DNA of 64,000 nucleotides. It comes from Leucogyrophana mollusca. Taxonomy: Eukaryota > Basidiomycota > Agaricomycetes > Boletales. The DNA lies in contig MU266384.1 in the NCBI GenBank assembly GCA_021014945.1, positions 62,001 to 126,000 of the forward strand, read 5' to 3'. The notes under the pieces were generated by a model that was not told the origin of the DNA, searched no databases, and saw only the letters and a list, made by a program, of their open reading frames with translations. Position numbers and translations under genes: made by a program. This document shows, piece by piece, positions 35,937 to 47,644 of the stretch (its first letter is position 1; each line of letters starts with the position of its first letter).

Positions 35937-38715
35937 CTAGGGGCCCTTCACCCCCCCTGCATACTGGGCCTTGATCATATCGGCAAGTTTCTCAGCGGCA
36001 GCGATACAGGCGCCAGCCTTCCCAATTCATCAACGCCAAAATCAGCAAAGCCACAAAACAACCACTACGCACCGTATGTCCGGAAACCAGCTTAGGATAA
36101 ATCGAAGTATCACATACTCTTAGATTCTGAATGCCATATACCTTCAACTCCGCATCGACCACGCCGCCTTGCGCGAGAGGCTTCATCGCACACGTTCCCA
36201 CTGGGTGGTATATTGTCTCAATGCGATCCCGTACATCCTTAGCGAGCTCTTCGTCCGAGAGATGGACGAAGTGGTGATCTAGCTTGGGGTGCGTGGAGTC
36301 AACATCAACGATAGAAGTGAGTGGAGCAGTGTGTGCGATTTTGAGAGCGCCGCGAAGTCCACGTATGATCACATCGATGTCGTGTTGTGTTTGCAGATAG
36401 CTTGTTCACAGCGTACGAGAGGTCAGGTGTGTGATGGCGAGCTCAGAGAAGATATACATACTTGGGGTCAATGAGGGGAGCATCCCACGGATCATTTGAT
36501 TTGAGGCGAAGGCTGCCCACGCTCGTAGGTCTACATCAAGGCATAAGTGTGAAGAGCAATGCACAGCCAACATAATGACTTTCCTGAGAAGTACTACCAT
36601 CGTGGAAAAGGCGTTCAAACCCGCTTCTAATACAAAGCTATGGTTGTGGACTGGCAAAGGGACCAAGATGAGTTCGATATCCGGGCTCTCGGGGCCAGAG
36701 CTGCTGTCCTCGATGGTGTGGTTGTGTTCAGCAGGCGGGAACAAGACAGGGTCGTCAGAGCGGAAAAATGCTACAGCCTCGCCGACCTGAACACCAGGTT
36801 CATGGTCGTCAGAACCTTAATGTATGATAAAGTTGTGAGCTCACGTTGGAAGTCAAAGGCCCTGTTCCAAAAAGCTGATATTGCAGCAAGGCCTTACAGA
36901 GTTTGAGGCTGCTTTTAAGATCGTGCGGCGTCAGGTACCCGAGCGAGGTCCCTGCCTTTTCTTTCAGGCGCAGGTTGAAGACGGGATGGTCCATGAGGTT
37001 GGAACCGACGCCTGAGAGATCGTATACGACAGGGATATGGAATTGTTTGAGTTGCTCGGCTGGTCCAACGCCAGAGAGCATCAGAATCTGTTACTGGATG
37101 AAAGGCTATTCAAAAAGAGAATGGAGTTGGTTCTGACCTGAGGACTATGGATGGCTCCACCTCTACAGATAAAGAGACAGGATCAGAAAAAAGTATGATC
37201 AACCGCGGTGTAGGAACGCACGACACAATGACTTCCTTGAGTGCATGCGCCCTAAAGCGCGGTGCACTGCCCCCATCCTTCGACTTGGCGAACTCGACAC
37301 CGACAGCACGACGAACTCCGTTGACGGTTTCGAACAGGATCTTGGTTGCACGGGCGTGGGTGATAACTTTGAGGTTCGGACGAGCGAGAACGTCGTCCGT
37401 AAGGTATGCTGTTTCGGTGGACACACGCTCGCCACGGCTATTCACATAGGTCACTGTCAGGCGCCCATGAGTCAGCAAACTGGCGTTTGGTTGGAAAGAT
37501 AGCCTCACTGATCTGTACGCCGCCAAGAATCGGTCAAAAGGGCCCATGGATGAAATAGAGACCACAGCGTACCCTGTTTGTCCCCTTCGTCCCAGCTGTG
37601 GTGCCGAAGTCAGGACTGTAAGGAACGCCGGCGTTCATGCTTGCTTCGATAAAGAGCTGGCTGCCTTTCCATAGATGGGTATAGTAACCAATATCTACGG
37701 GTCCTTTGTTACCGCGCTGGGCGGGATCAACGTGAGGGTAACGCGGATCTGGGTGGTAATTCTCGAATTTCCGGAAGTAGCTGGTGTATCGAGGACGTGA
37801 GGGAGATAAACACTACGAGGAGCAGTGACGCACCGACTGAAGTTTTGCCACGACCAAGAGTCATCGCCGATGATTGTCGCCCATTCATCAAAATCAGATG
37901 GGGCCCCGTATTGAGCCCTACGAAACTGGAAGTCAACAGAAGCCAGACAGCTGCTAAATTTGACCAACATCTGTGCGTTTATCGAAGAGCCTAACCACAG
38001 AAGCATTCGCCCCGTCAAATCCTGTCTCTGCTGAGAAATGGTGTTACAACTCACATCCGCCAAGAAGCCTAGCTACGTGGACGTTAGCGCACAGGCCTTC
38101 GACGATATGGCACAGATAGGCGCCTACCTCGTGGCCAGTATTTTTTCTTGTTACCTGCATGCGCCTGCGGCTCAGTGTAGAAATTGTAATCATATCCGGT
38201 ACGGAATATTTGTCCAAAACCAGATGGCACTCTGCTTTCGAATATGGCTTTGCCGCTACAAGTTCGAGAGAAAGTTACTGGGAGGTGCAAGATAAGCCAG
38301 ACGAATGGGGTGTGCACCTTCCTCCGGCCTCGATAAGTAGCACACGCAAGGTAGAGTCCTCAGACAATCGAGAAGCAAGAACGCAGCCCGCTGTGCCTGT
38401 CGCACGAACAAGCGCCGTAGATGCCGAAATGAAAACCTCGACTTAGCACGGTATAAGAACTCACGCACCTCCTCCGACTATAATGATGTCATACTCGTCG
38501 AAGTCCCGTCCTTTTGTGTCTGTCTTGCGAGCGACCTTGGCGAAATCTCTGATGAGCTTCGGTTTCTTTGCAAGGAGGTGCCGGAAGACAATGGTGAACA
38601 GTACTGCCACGCCTGCCATGGAGCCCAGCAGCCACTGTCTAGCCAAGGGCGATCGTTTGCCCTGGATGACATTGACGATTTCTAAAATGTTTCGGTACAG
38701 GTGCTTCTGCGGCAT
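35937..38715 (-). CDS. GMC-family FAD oxidoreductase, N-terminal membrane anchor
   Basis: Flavoenzyme of the glucose-methanol-choline family. Residues near 28-46 ([21 protein letters not shown]) form a membrane segment before the FAD domain, unlike secreted aryl-alcohol oxidases. First exons (minus): 38715..38469, 38396..38318, 38255..38128, 38072..38055, 37990..37969, 37917..37834; later exons continue to the stop at 35937-35939. FAD motif [20 protein letters not shown]...LLIEAGG; GMC signature WPRARLLGGCSSINAQM; second motif [18 protein letters not shown]. Catalytic histidines lie in YHPVGTCAM and near VSGHT. The 18-nt exon at 38055-38072 supplies the core of the GMC signature. The substrate (choline-, alcohol- or sterol-like) cannot be decided. 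No partner gene suggests a pathway. Confidence 0.85.
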
Positions 38716-39229
38716 GGTAGAGTGAAGGTAGCCGGCAAAAGTTGGTGCAGCGTGCTGGTGTATCTATATAGGCATCTGCCTGTGCATGTGCACACGGCTT
38801 GAACTTAGTTATATACTGTGATGGGAGTTTTACTGCCATACAGCGTCTCTAGTTACTGCGTAAACCTGTCAGGTGCGCTTGGGCCTCTCTCCAAGTTGAT
38901 GACCGTCACCTGGTTTATGATAGGATTGCACCAAGCATCGAAGATAGTAATTTATAAACAGTGATGTGACTATAGCCCGTAAGGTACTAGCGTTGGTGAT
39001 GTGGCTGTGTGTGCTGGAGAAGGTCTGCGGCGCGTCATGAGTCCTGCTTGTCCTCCACCGCCAGAACTTGTACTATCATTGTATTCCTCACCTCACTGTT
39101 ACCACAAATTGTTCGTCGTGGCCCGTGCTGGCCTCCAGTCGGCGCAAACGTCCTTTTGCGTTTCTCGCAAAAGTATCACACCGCAAGTCCGTCTCAATCC
39201 CAACCGACGACCATCCACCAACCACCCCC
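38716..39229. other. Divergent promoter region, GMC oxidoreductase / RhoGAP
   Basis: 514 bp between two start codons. Overlapping frames upstream of 39230 have no motif. Confidence 0.45.
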
Positions 39230-40972
39230 ATGCCTTCAGACAGTCCTCCTCCAACCAAAGCTAGCCTCATGAAATGGTGGTCCCAGTTTACTGCTGCCCA
39301 AAAGTTCAAGAAGGAGTCCGAAGCTAAACGAGGTCTGCACGTCTGCGTCTCATGTGGTAGGAGGCACGCGCTAACTAATTTCAAAAATCCAATCTCAGCT
39401 GCGGGACAGGAAGAACACCCGGTCTTTGGCAAGCCCCTCAGGGAGAGCTTGAGACATGCCAGTGTCCAGATATCGACCGCCAACGCAAATGGAGACCTAT
39501 ATGTATGGGGATATATCCCCGTTGTTGTTGCCAAGTGGTACGTCGAGTTCTTCTGTGTTAAGTCGTTCGCGGATCGATGACTTTACTTGCGTAGTGGATT
39601 GTACCTCAAAGAGAATGGTGCGGAGCCCTTGTCCAGATTCGATGGGGTCGATGTTGATTCCACAATGATTTTATAATCAGCTACGGAGGTAGAGGGGACG
39701 TTTCGCGTCAATGGATCTACTAAGCGCATGCGGGATCTGCAAGCCGCATTTGAGGCCCCACCAAGAGTGCGTACGACTGTTCACCTAATGTTCGTAACAC
39801 TCAGGTCCGCATAACCAGTACGGGAAATCCCTGGACTGGAAAAAGGAAAATTTTACGACGCATGACGTTGCTAGCGTCTTCCGCAGATATTTGACCCAAA
39901 TGCCTGTTAGTATAACACTACGTTTATACTACGTGTTCTGATGGTCGAGTTTTCCACAGGAACCTGTAATACCGCACGATATGTATCATGATGTGAGTCC
40001 ATTTTTTTATGCGTATACCTATTGTCTCGATTAATCGTGCTTCAAGTTCCGGGATGCCCTTGGTTGGTGGTGGCTGACAGCTCTAAGAGTCCCTAACCTA
40101 ACATCTATTTGTAGCAAAACAGCACACCAACCATGACGAAGTGGTCACTACGTACAAGAGACTAATCCAGCGCATGCCACGCGCTAATCAATACCTCCTT
40201 CTCTATGTGCTGGACCTCTTATCAGTCTTTGCACGAAAATCAGATAAGAACTTAATGACAGCGACCAGTGCGTGCCCCCTGTCCCGTGCTCCGTCCAATA
40301 GACTTTTCTAACCCTCTCACGCCATCCCCGTGTCTGTGTTAGATCTTGCGGTTATTTTTCGGCCCGGCCTCATATCCCACCCCAATCATGAGTTGTCACC
40401 TGGAGAACACTTGTTGAGCCAGCAGGTCCTGGAATTCTTAATTGCGCAACAGGATTGGTTCCTGCTTGATATTCCGCCACCTCCGCGGTCGGAGCCCAGT
40501 ACTTGGAGGGAGCGGCCTCCGCGTGTTGCTGCAGAAGAGGAACCAGATTTGGTTATTCCAAGCTCGGACGATGAGCATTCACAGGTGGGCGGAGGATGGA
40601 AGCTCGTTGGGCGAGAGCGCCGAATCACCCGGCGTCGGACGACGCTGGAGCGTGCTGGTAAGTCGGACCTGGCGGGGGTAATGTTGTAAACGATGCTGAG
40701 AAGAAACACAAATAGATTCGGCAGACAAGATCGCAAAGGCGCCTGAAGTTAAACAGCTGTCGCCTGTGGCAGAGGCGCCCATACCGAGACGGGAGGCTCA
40801 AGCTTCGAATGTGCCAGGTGTGAGCCGTAGTAGGACGATGCCGTCAAGGCGAGATGTGTCCGGAGGCTCTGTCACAGACGATGAGAAGCATCGAGCGAGG
40901 GTACTGAGGAAGCAGAAGAGAGTATCGGCTCAACCCAAGCAGGCAGACGCACCCACTCCAACCGGTGGGTAA
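39230..40972 (+). CDS. RhoGAP-domain protein
   Basis: Stimulates GTP hydrolysis by a Rho/Cdc42-type GTPase, so likely acts in polarity or cell-wall signalling. Exons: 39230..39332, 39399..39537, 39595..39617, 39681..39766, 39819..39905, 39960..39992, 40047..40062, 40115..40267, 40343..40657, 40716..40972; 403 aa. The RhoGAP domain spans about residues 50-260: FGKPLRESLRHASVQIS, the arginine finger in EGTFRVNGSTKRM, DVASVFRRYLTQMPEPVIP, RANQYLLLYVLDLLSVFA and NKNLMTATNLAVIFRPGLI (first N approximate). The C-terminus is disordered, basic and Ser/Pro-rich (RRITRRRTTLER; RSRTMPSRRD). No other lipid- or protein-binding domain is seen. Two exons are very small (16 and 23 nt). Confidence 0.9.
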
Positions 40973-41859
40973 CCAGAATTCGGGAGCTCGTCTCAGGCTG
41001 GGCGTCATGGTATATACCTGAAGAGTTCACTTTGCGACTCTTCAACACAGGGATACTGATTCATCTTTCCATCCACTCTTTTTATATGGTCTTTTGCTAG
41101 CTGTTGTAACGCCGCATCTGAACACTGGGTGCCTATACTTAATTTCCGGTTGTTGTCGGTGGCGATCTATCATCTGGCCAGCAAACCGCAGCATGATACG
41201 TGATGGTGGAGCAGGGGATAATCATCAGGGCTACGTATGTGCACTATAGTTGGGCGCACCCTGAAAGTTTCCTCTAAGAATAGAGGCATCTATCAGGCCG
41301 CCTAGTCCCCATAGCTAAAGAAAGCATCATAAGAATAACTAGCCGCTGTTGCAGCCGCCCCCTTGCATCTCACATGGCCAAACCAAACACAGCATCGAAA
41401 AGGGCGAAAAAGGCCGTCCTCATTTGAAGCTAAACGAAAGATTTTTCCGTTCCTTTCGTTCATCCAGTCCCTTGTCACTTTTACTGTACGACGATGCAGC
41501 ACGAAGCTGGAGGTTATTCGATGCAACAGATAACGCCATACCGTGACAACCCCGGGGCCAGTTCAAACCCCAATCTACAGGATTTATACTCAGGAGCCGT
41601 AAGAACCATTTCATTGCCAACCGACTATTAGCGTATATATATAGTAGTCTTCAATCGTGACCGAGTTTTCGTTTTTCCCTCTCCTTCCTCGTTGCTCCAA
41701 CGCTGTTTCACTTTTAAATCACACCTACTCACTGCTGCGCAGCCCCACAGCCCATCAGGCATACACGCTCATTCCCCGTTCGACTCTGTGAACGACGTCT
41801 CAGACCCAGCAAGGAGTTCGCTCGCACAGACGCCCCTCGCAGCAAGCAGCTCGCCCTAC
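40973..41859. other. Intergenic with TATA stretch upstream of GH17
   Basis: No independent gene. An alternating TA tract at 41634-41643 is a probable TATA element. From 41692 to 41859 the sequence stays open in the GH17 frame without an ATG; see that entry. Confidence 0.5.
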
Positions 41860-43887
41860 ATGTCTGCACCACTCAGAAACTACGAGAATCTCGACGAGGC
41901 CGTTCCCAACAGCCAGTGGCTGGAGGAGAAGGCCCGCAAATCGAACAGGCGGTCGAAGTGGGTCGTAAGTAGCTTAGTTCGCATTACGTGTCTGCACCCT
42001 GCCCATGGCAACGCCCTTGACAGGTCATTGGCTCTCTGATAACCATCCTTGTCCTCGTCGCCGTCGGTGTCGCTCTCGGTGTCACGTTGGGAAAGAAGAA
42101 GAGTAGTAGCGGCAGCAACAACTCCAGCTCGTCTACCCCGCCCGGAACTAACACCGCCGACCCTAGTAACTTCCAGAAGAATCCCGCTTTGAAACAATCC
42201 TTCTATGGTATTGCGTACACTCCTGCGGGCTCACAGCTGCCCGACTGTGGCAACACGTTAGGTGTGCATGGCGCCTTCTTTAGCGCGCTTTGCTAGACTA
42301 AAATTTGCTCTAGACCAAGTCATCGAAGACATCCAGGTAAGTTGAATGTATCCTGCAAGATTGATATCTCTTACACTCCATTAGCTTTTGTCGCAACTTA
42401 CTACGGTACGATTTTTGCCCGTCTGGCGCTCAATACTCCTCGCTCATGAAATCCGTTGATAGAACATCCGTCTGTATGGTGCCGATTGTAACCAATCGTC
42501 GCTTGTCGTAAGTCAACAAATCTCCGCCATTGGCTGCATAGCTTAATCCCCTCTCAGCTGGCTGCCATTCAATTGACGAAAGTCAACATGAATGTCTACC
42601 TCGGCAATTACCCAGCGATCAACGATAATGGTGTTGCTTACCAAAGGCAGAAAGGGGAAATCCAAACTGCTATCCAGAACTATGGCGTTAACAACGTCGC
42701 TGGCATTACTGTTGGCAATGAGTTTATTCTTGAGTAGGTCTATTGGCCTTGTATCGTGACGGAGTGTTGACATTCGCCGTAAGCTATGTTACTGACCAAG
42801 GCCAATCGGATCCCAACGGCTCGGCTGGAGATGCAGGTACGCTGGGTGATGGCGTCCAAACTGACAATACTGAAGGCGCGTTGTAGCTGCACAACAACTC
42901 ATTCCGTATATTCAAGACACTCGCACCATGATCCAAAGCATGAATCTCGGCAAGACGATCCCCGTCGGTAATGCCGACGCTGGAAGTTACTTCAACACCC
43001 AGGTTCTGGAAGCCGTCGACTACGGAGTGTGTACCCGCCCCGTTGATGACCGCCGCCACTGAAGTTGACATAACTCTGCGTCTTAGATGTCAAACGTTCA
43101 CCCTTGGTTCGCAAACCAGACGATCGATAATGCCGCTGGTTGGACAGCAGAATTCTTCGCCACAACCAATGTTGCGGCCGCTCAGGCCCTTTCTAACCAG
43201 CCCAAGATGTACATCGCCGAGACTGGCTGGCCAACGGTTAGTCTGCTCCCTGACTTCCTTTAGCTGCGCAAGCTTATAGGTCTCCAGGATACGTCGCAGT
43301 TCAACTACAGCCCTAACGACGGTCCTTCACTTGCCTCGGTGCCCAACCTCCAGGTACCTTTTATTATTTCCTAGTCTTGAGAGTATGGTGACGAATGTTT
43401 GATCAGATTTTCCTTGATACGTTCGTGTGCCAAGGTATGTCCTTAAGGAAGGTTCGCACGTGGAGCGCTTGCTAATGAAGCCTCAACGGCACTATAGCTA
43501 ACCAGAACGGCACTGGATACTTCTTCTTTGAGGTAAGTTTCAAGTAGATTATTTTGTCCTGGATGTCCGCCGCTGACGGTTGTTCTCATCACCTTTCCAG
43601 TACTTCGACGAGACATGGAAGGTAAGCCACCGATCAACATCCGTAAGGTATCACAGGCTGATCGCTCCCTCTTAGGCAACAACATACGGCGGTGTTGAGG
43701 TAACGAGTGTTCTATCTATTTTCTGAAGTTTTGTTTGAGTCTCACGATGTCTCTCTTCTCTCAGGGCTACTGGGGATTGTTCGATTCGAAGTAAGTGACC
43801 GCTCCACTGCCTGTGATCCGAGGAGAGTACTGACCATCTGACAGCCGAAACCTCAAAAACCTCACGATCCCGGATTGCGCAGTATGA
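41860..43887 (+). CDS. GH17 endo-1,3-beta-glucanase, type II membrane protein
   Basis: Cell-wall beta-1,3-glucan remodelling. Exons: 41860..41964, 42024..42261, 42314..42336, 42385..42405, 42463..42507, 42558..42733, 42784..42836, 42887..43026, 43087..43236, 43288..43353, 43407..43434, 43498..43532, 43601..43621, 43676..43699, 43765..43790, 43845..43887; 16 exons, 397 aa. A basic cytosolic stretch (ARKSNRRSKW) precedes one membrane helix (VVIGSLITILVLVAVGVALGV), then a Ser-rich linker and the catalytic domain starting QSFYGIAYTP. The proton donor lies in ITVGNEFIL and the nucleophile in IAETGWPT. No ATG occurs between the TATA tract and 41860, yet the frame is open back to 41692 and reads HAHSPFDSVNDVSDPARSS, which resembles the tail of related basidiomycete enzymes. 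A longer N-terminus from an upstream exon or a non-AUG start is possible. Confidence 0.88.
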
Positions 43888-44338
43888 TCTTCGTCCATCG
43901 CTCTCTGTCCCCTTGCCTCTCTTCCCCATCGTTCTTTCTCGTACTATTGCGGACCACACATACTACGTTTTGTTTTCTACTTCACGGCCTTGACAGCTCT
44001 ATCTATCTTCGTTATGCACGCATTTTATCTGGACCATAATATGGTGTTGTACTTGGATGTGATATGCCGCTGCCGTGACAAACTTTGAATTGCAAAAGGA
44101 CTGTTAAAACGAGTTGCAGTCTCGTTTCTGCCCGTGTCGTGCTTTGGATTTGGCTTTGGGTGGGCCTTGGGCATACACATGCGGTGGGCACTAACCCGCC
44201 GTGCTACACTGAGATTAACCCGTTCTATAACAATATTGGTCACATTTAGAGTGATTGTGGGTCTATCCTCGAACGCAAGGTGACATTGGTTACCTCCTCA
44301 CAGGTGGCGAAAAAGATGGCCACGAAGAATCAAAAATT
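43888..44338. other. Intergenic, GH17 to tRNA-Gly
   Basis: 451 bp. Holds the GH17 3' region and the T-run terminating tRNA-Gly on the minus strand; nothing else recognised. Confidence 0.45.
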
Positions 44339-44409
44339 TGCATCAGCCGGGAATCGAACCCGGGGCTAGGCCATGGGAAGACCCAATGTTACCATTACAC
44401 CACTGATGC
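44339..44409 (-). tRNA. tRNA-Gly(CCC)
   Basis: 71 nt on the minus strand. Acceptor GCATCAG pairs with CTGATGC, discriminator A. D-arm GTGT-AATGGTA-ACAT. Anticodon loop TTCCCAT gives CCC, decoding GGG glycine; its stem GGGTC/GGCCT has two G-U pairs. T-arm CCGGG-TTCGATT-CCCGG. No intron. A TTTTT run follows within a few bases, fitting pol III termination. Confidence 0.92.
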
Positions 44410-44561
44410 TTATTATGACAAGCTGTCGTACCTACAAACAAGAGGAACAAACCTGACCAGGCTACCAGTGTACAGAACGCATCACCATACCCTATGGTCT
44501 AAATACAATTAAAACAATGTTAATACATACCAGCTTCAAGCTGCTCTAGCCAGGCGGGTAC

Positions 44562-47059
44562 TCAAACCATCGCGAGCGCCAAAACCGGTCCCAAAACGAC
44601 ATGCTCATCAAAGCTCAACTTCTCCACCTTGTCGAAATCCCGTGTGATCCTCATATCGTGTTCGTCAGCTCGCGTGCGGTCAGACTCCCCATCTGATTCT
44701 GCTGCGGTCTGCGTTTCCACCGACGCGGTGTCGGTATCCCCGTTCTCTGCCGTCTCGCTCGATGCGCCGGCGCCGGCGTCGGCCAAGTTCGGAATTGCTG
44801 GAAGAGGATGATCTTCCTCTTCCTGCTCTTCAGCGATGCTGCTCTCTGTGCGCGACATGACTGTAGGCCTCCTAAATCTGCTCCCACTCGTTTCCACATC
44901 ACCTTCGCATCCAGAATCCGTGTAGGTGGTGGGAACCGAGTCCAACCCCATCCTCCTCGCCATCTTTTTCTGCTTCATGCGAGCCAGGCTCAGCCTACGC
45001 TCCTCCATCCATTGATCCTCGTCGACCTCAGACTCGAGTACCAACGAACGCCCGGCTGTCTCTCTTCTCATGACTGGCTGCTCAACGTGGGTGTACAAGT
45101 CGATGCCAGCGGCAGCGAGGACGCTCACGATGGGTGCGTGCGAACGTGTCGTTCGCATTCGGTGGGCGAAAGTTGCAGTCAGCCTATTCACTTTCATTGT
45201 CAGTCTCTCGTCGCGGGTGGGGGAGGAAACATACCCTGGTCCAAGCACGAACTCACCACCAAGTTGTGCAACGTCACCGCCTTTCTCCCACACAGGCATT
45301 CCCACACGCAGCGCATTCAGCACAACCATCTTGATACCACCCATGGGGCCGTGCCTGACGTAGCCACGACGCCTTGGCTCTGTCGAGTGTTCCGGCGGAT
45401 GCAGGGTCATGCCGAGAGCGGTGTAGACACGCAAGGAAGGATCAGTATAGATGGCAAACGGAGTGCGGAAGATTTCTGTATCAAAGGCTGGTGAGCAAGC
45501 GACAGGGTGGTTGAGAGACTGAACCCACGTCGATAAGACTTGATCATATTGTAGGATCCATTGCCGATAACGACCAGGTTAACTCCAGCCTGTTTGAGAA
45601 CTCGGGGGTCGGCGTTATCTGAGACAGAGAACATGTAGTCTTGGCAAAGAGGACACCTTTAAAGCGAGAGCCGCCGTCAGTTCTGGTTCAAAGTACTCCC
45701 TAAGCCAACTGACCAAAAATGCCGGATGAAAATCACAATTGTTTTTTGCTCCCTGAACAGATCGCCGAAGGGTACACGCAAGCCGTTCTCAGCGATGACT
45801 GTGTAAGAGGATGCGTCGACGAGCTGCCTATGTGTGGGTAAGGCATGTTCGTCAAAAGGCGGTAGGGGAGCAGGAGGTGCGGTCGACGAGCGGGTGATCT
45901 GGTGTATCTGACGTGGCGGCTCGGTCAGGTCATAATAGATGGGTGCTGTCTGAGAGCGTGTTGGCATGGCTTTCTTCGGTGCTAAAGGTATAGGCGCAGA
46001 AATTTGAGGAAGGGAATGCAAGTCGGAACTTCCGGGCTCGCTCAGATACCCAAGCTCGGCGTCCGTGAGAGGTTCGTACGCTAGGACCCCTGTAGATACA
46101 TCTGAAACACCAAGGGGGGTTGGAAACGTTGTTGGAGATAGCAGTGCAGAAGACTTGCGTCGAGGACGAAACGTGTTCTCCTCTGCGACATGTTTCGTCG
46201 TTGCGGCATTCGATGCAGTGGGGAATGTGAGCAGGGACGCGTGGTGCCGTTTGCCGGACGGGTTTTCGCCAGGAATTTGCGACAGGCTGAGGCGGCTGCG
46301 GCTCTTCTTCACCAAGAGGCGAGCGAGTTTTCCGCCTTTTGGGCGCGGTGCCACTTCGGTAGAGAAGGTGGTTAGCCTCGCCTGTGACTGGCACTGCATA
46401 GACTGGCCCAAGGCGAGTCCGCTGTGGTTACCGTGGTCGAGCGTTGACGTCTGGTCCATTGCAGAGGGTTCGGCGGTGAACGCGGGAGGTGGGCAGTGAG
46501 TGCTGGCAAGGACATAAGCCTGCAAATTTGAATGTCCATATGGTGAGGTCCTAGGCGAAGCGGGAGCCGTTAGCCTAGCTTCTTTTCGTGAAACGGCAGA
46601 TTGCGAGCGTCTCCGAATGGGAGGTGAGAAGGAAGTCTGAGAGTGCGGATAATCTTGCGAAGGAGAAGGCCACCGGGGCGTAAGTATCTCGGGTCCGCGC
46701 GCATAATCTTGCTGTTGAGTATTCTGGGTTAAGTCTACAGTGCTTCTAGTGGCCCATGTCGTGACTACCTGTAGCTTCTTCGCTGAAGAAGCTGATGGTG
46801 CAGCTGCTGCCGCCGGAGAACTGCTGTATGGATCTGGTGGGAATGGTCTACCGCCGGTATAGGGTAGATTGGGGAGGTGGGAGGTGGAGTGCCCGTAGAA
46901 AGTGAGCGCACTCGCGGTGCGACTACGCAGCACCGAGAGCGGGGCAAAAGGATCCTCAGGGTCGGGGCTAGGATACCGTGCATCGAGCACGAGACTGGGG
47001 GCGGGCTTGCGTCTAATGCGTGTCTGAGGGCTCGTCACGACATCAGGGGATACAGACAT
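44562..47059 (-). CDS. Large protein with peroxiredoxin-like-2 (AhpC/TSA-2) domain
   Basis: Exons (minus): 47059..45714, 45656..45529, 45475..45235, 45183..44562; 778 aa. The first about 410 residues are disordered and Ser/Pro/Arg-rich. A thioredoxin-fold PRXL2/AhpC-TSA_2 domain follows: VPFGDLFREQKTIVIFIRHF, then WCPLCQDYMFSV with a CxxC pair, GVNLVVIGNGSYNMIKSYR, TPFAIYTDPSLRVYTALGM and MGGIKMVVLNALR with GGDVAQLGGEFVLGPG. The C-terminal about 200 residues are charged and acidic (EEQEEEDHPLPAI). The domain suggests thiol redox activity; the long flanks suggest a scaffold or regulatory role. The cysteine pair is formed across the first splice junction. Confidence 0.87.
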
Positions 47060-47644
47060 AATAAAATATAGCGATTTGGTCGATTATGGAGAGCCCAAGG
47101 AGAGCCTGCGAGGGCGGCGAAAGAAAGCAGGGGAATTAAGCTGAGGTCAGGCATATATGAAGGATTTTGGGCGTGGCTTTGGTGAGGAGATATGCCAGCA
47201 GCTGTACTGGCAGAACTGGGGTCAGGGCGGGCACGCGGCGTGCGCATGCTTCGGGGATCAGCTCATCCTGCCTGCTGTAGCTTGCACTGCCCTCTTATCC
47301 CCTCATTACTGGCATGTGAGGATTCGCTTGGGCTACGAAGACGAAGACGAAGCACTGATGCCAGCTAAGTGTAATGGCTTCTTTAGACCGACGCAGTCAC
47401 GAACGAACTGGATAGTAGCCTAAAAGTGACATTTGGGTGACATGTATAAATTTCAGACAAGTCCACCGTGCCGACACTGTTGACTCCAAGACTTCAGTAT
47501 CTACCTAATCAGAGACTAGACTTAACAAAGACATTGAACAATAGGATAGCGCTGAATGATCCACAACATGTAACCGAGAATTCTCTGAGATGTTCTCACA
47601 ATATGCTTTGATGCACTGGGCAAGACATCATTCACTAACTTGCC
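47060..47644. other. Promoter region of the PRXL2-domain gene
   Basis: 585 bp between the PRXL2-domain start and the transporter stop, both on the minus strand. No gene seen; a short frame at 47157-47423 has no motif. Confidence 0.45.

Noticed and set aside
37991..38127. Frameshift or six-residue deletion in the GMC signature
   Set aside because: An 18-nt microexon at 38055-38072 restores both frame and motif with good splice sites.
44808..45494. 228-codon plus-strand ORF
   Set aside because: It is antisense to the PRXL2-domain gene, whose reading frame and domain are convincing.
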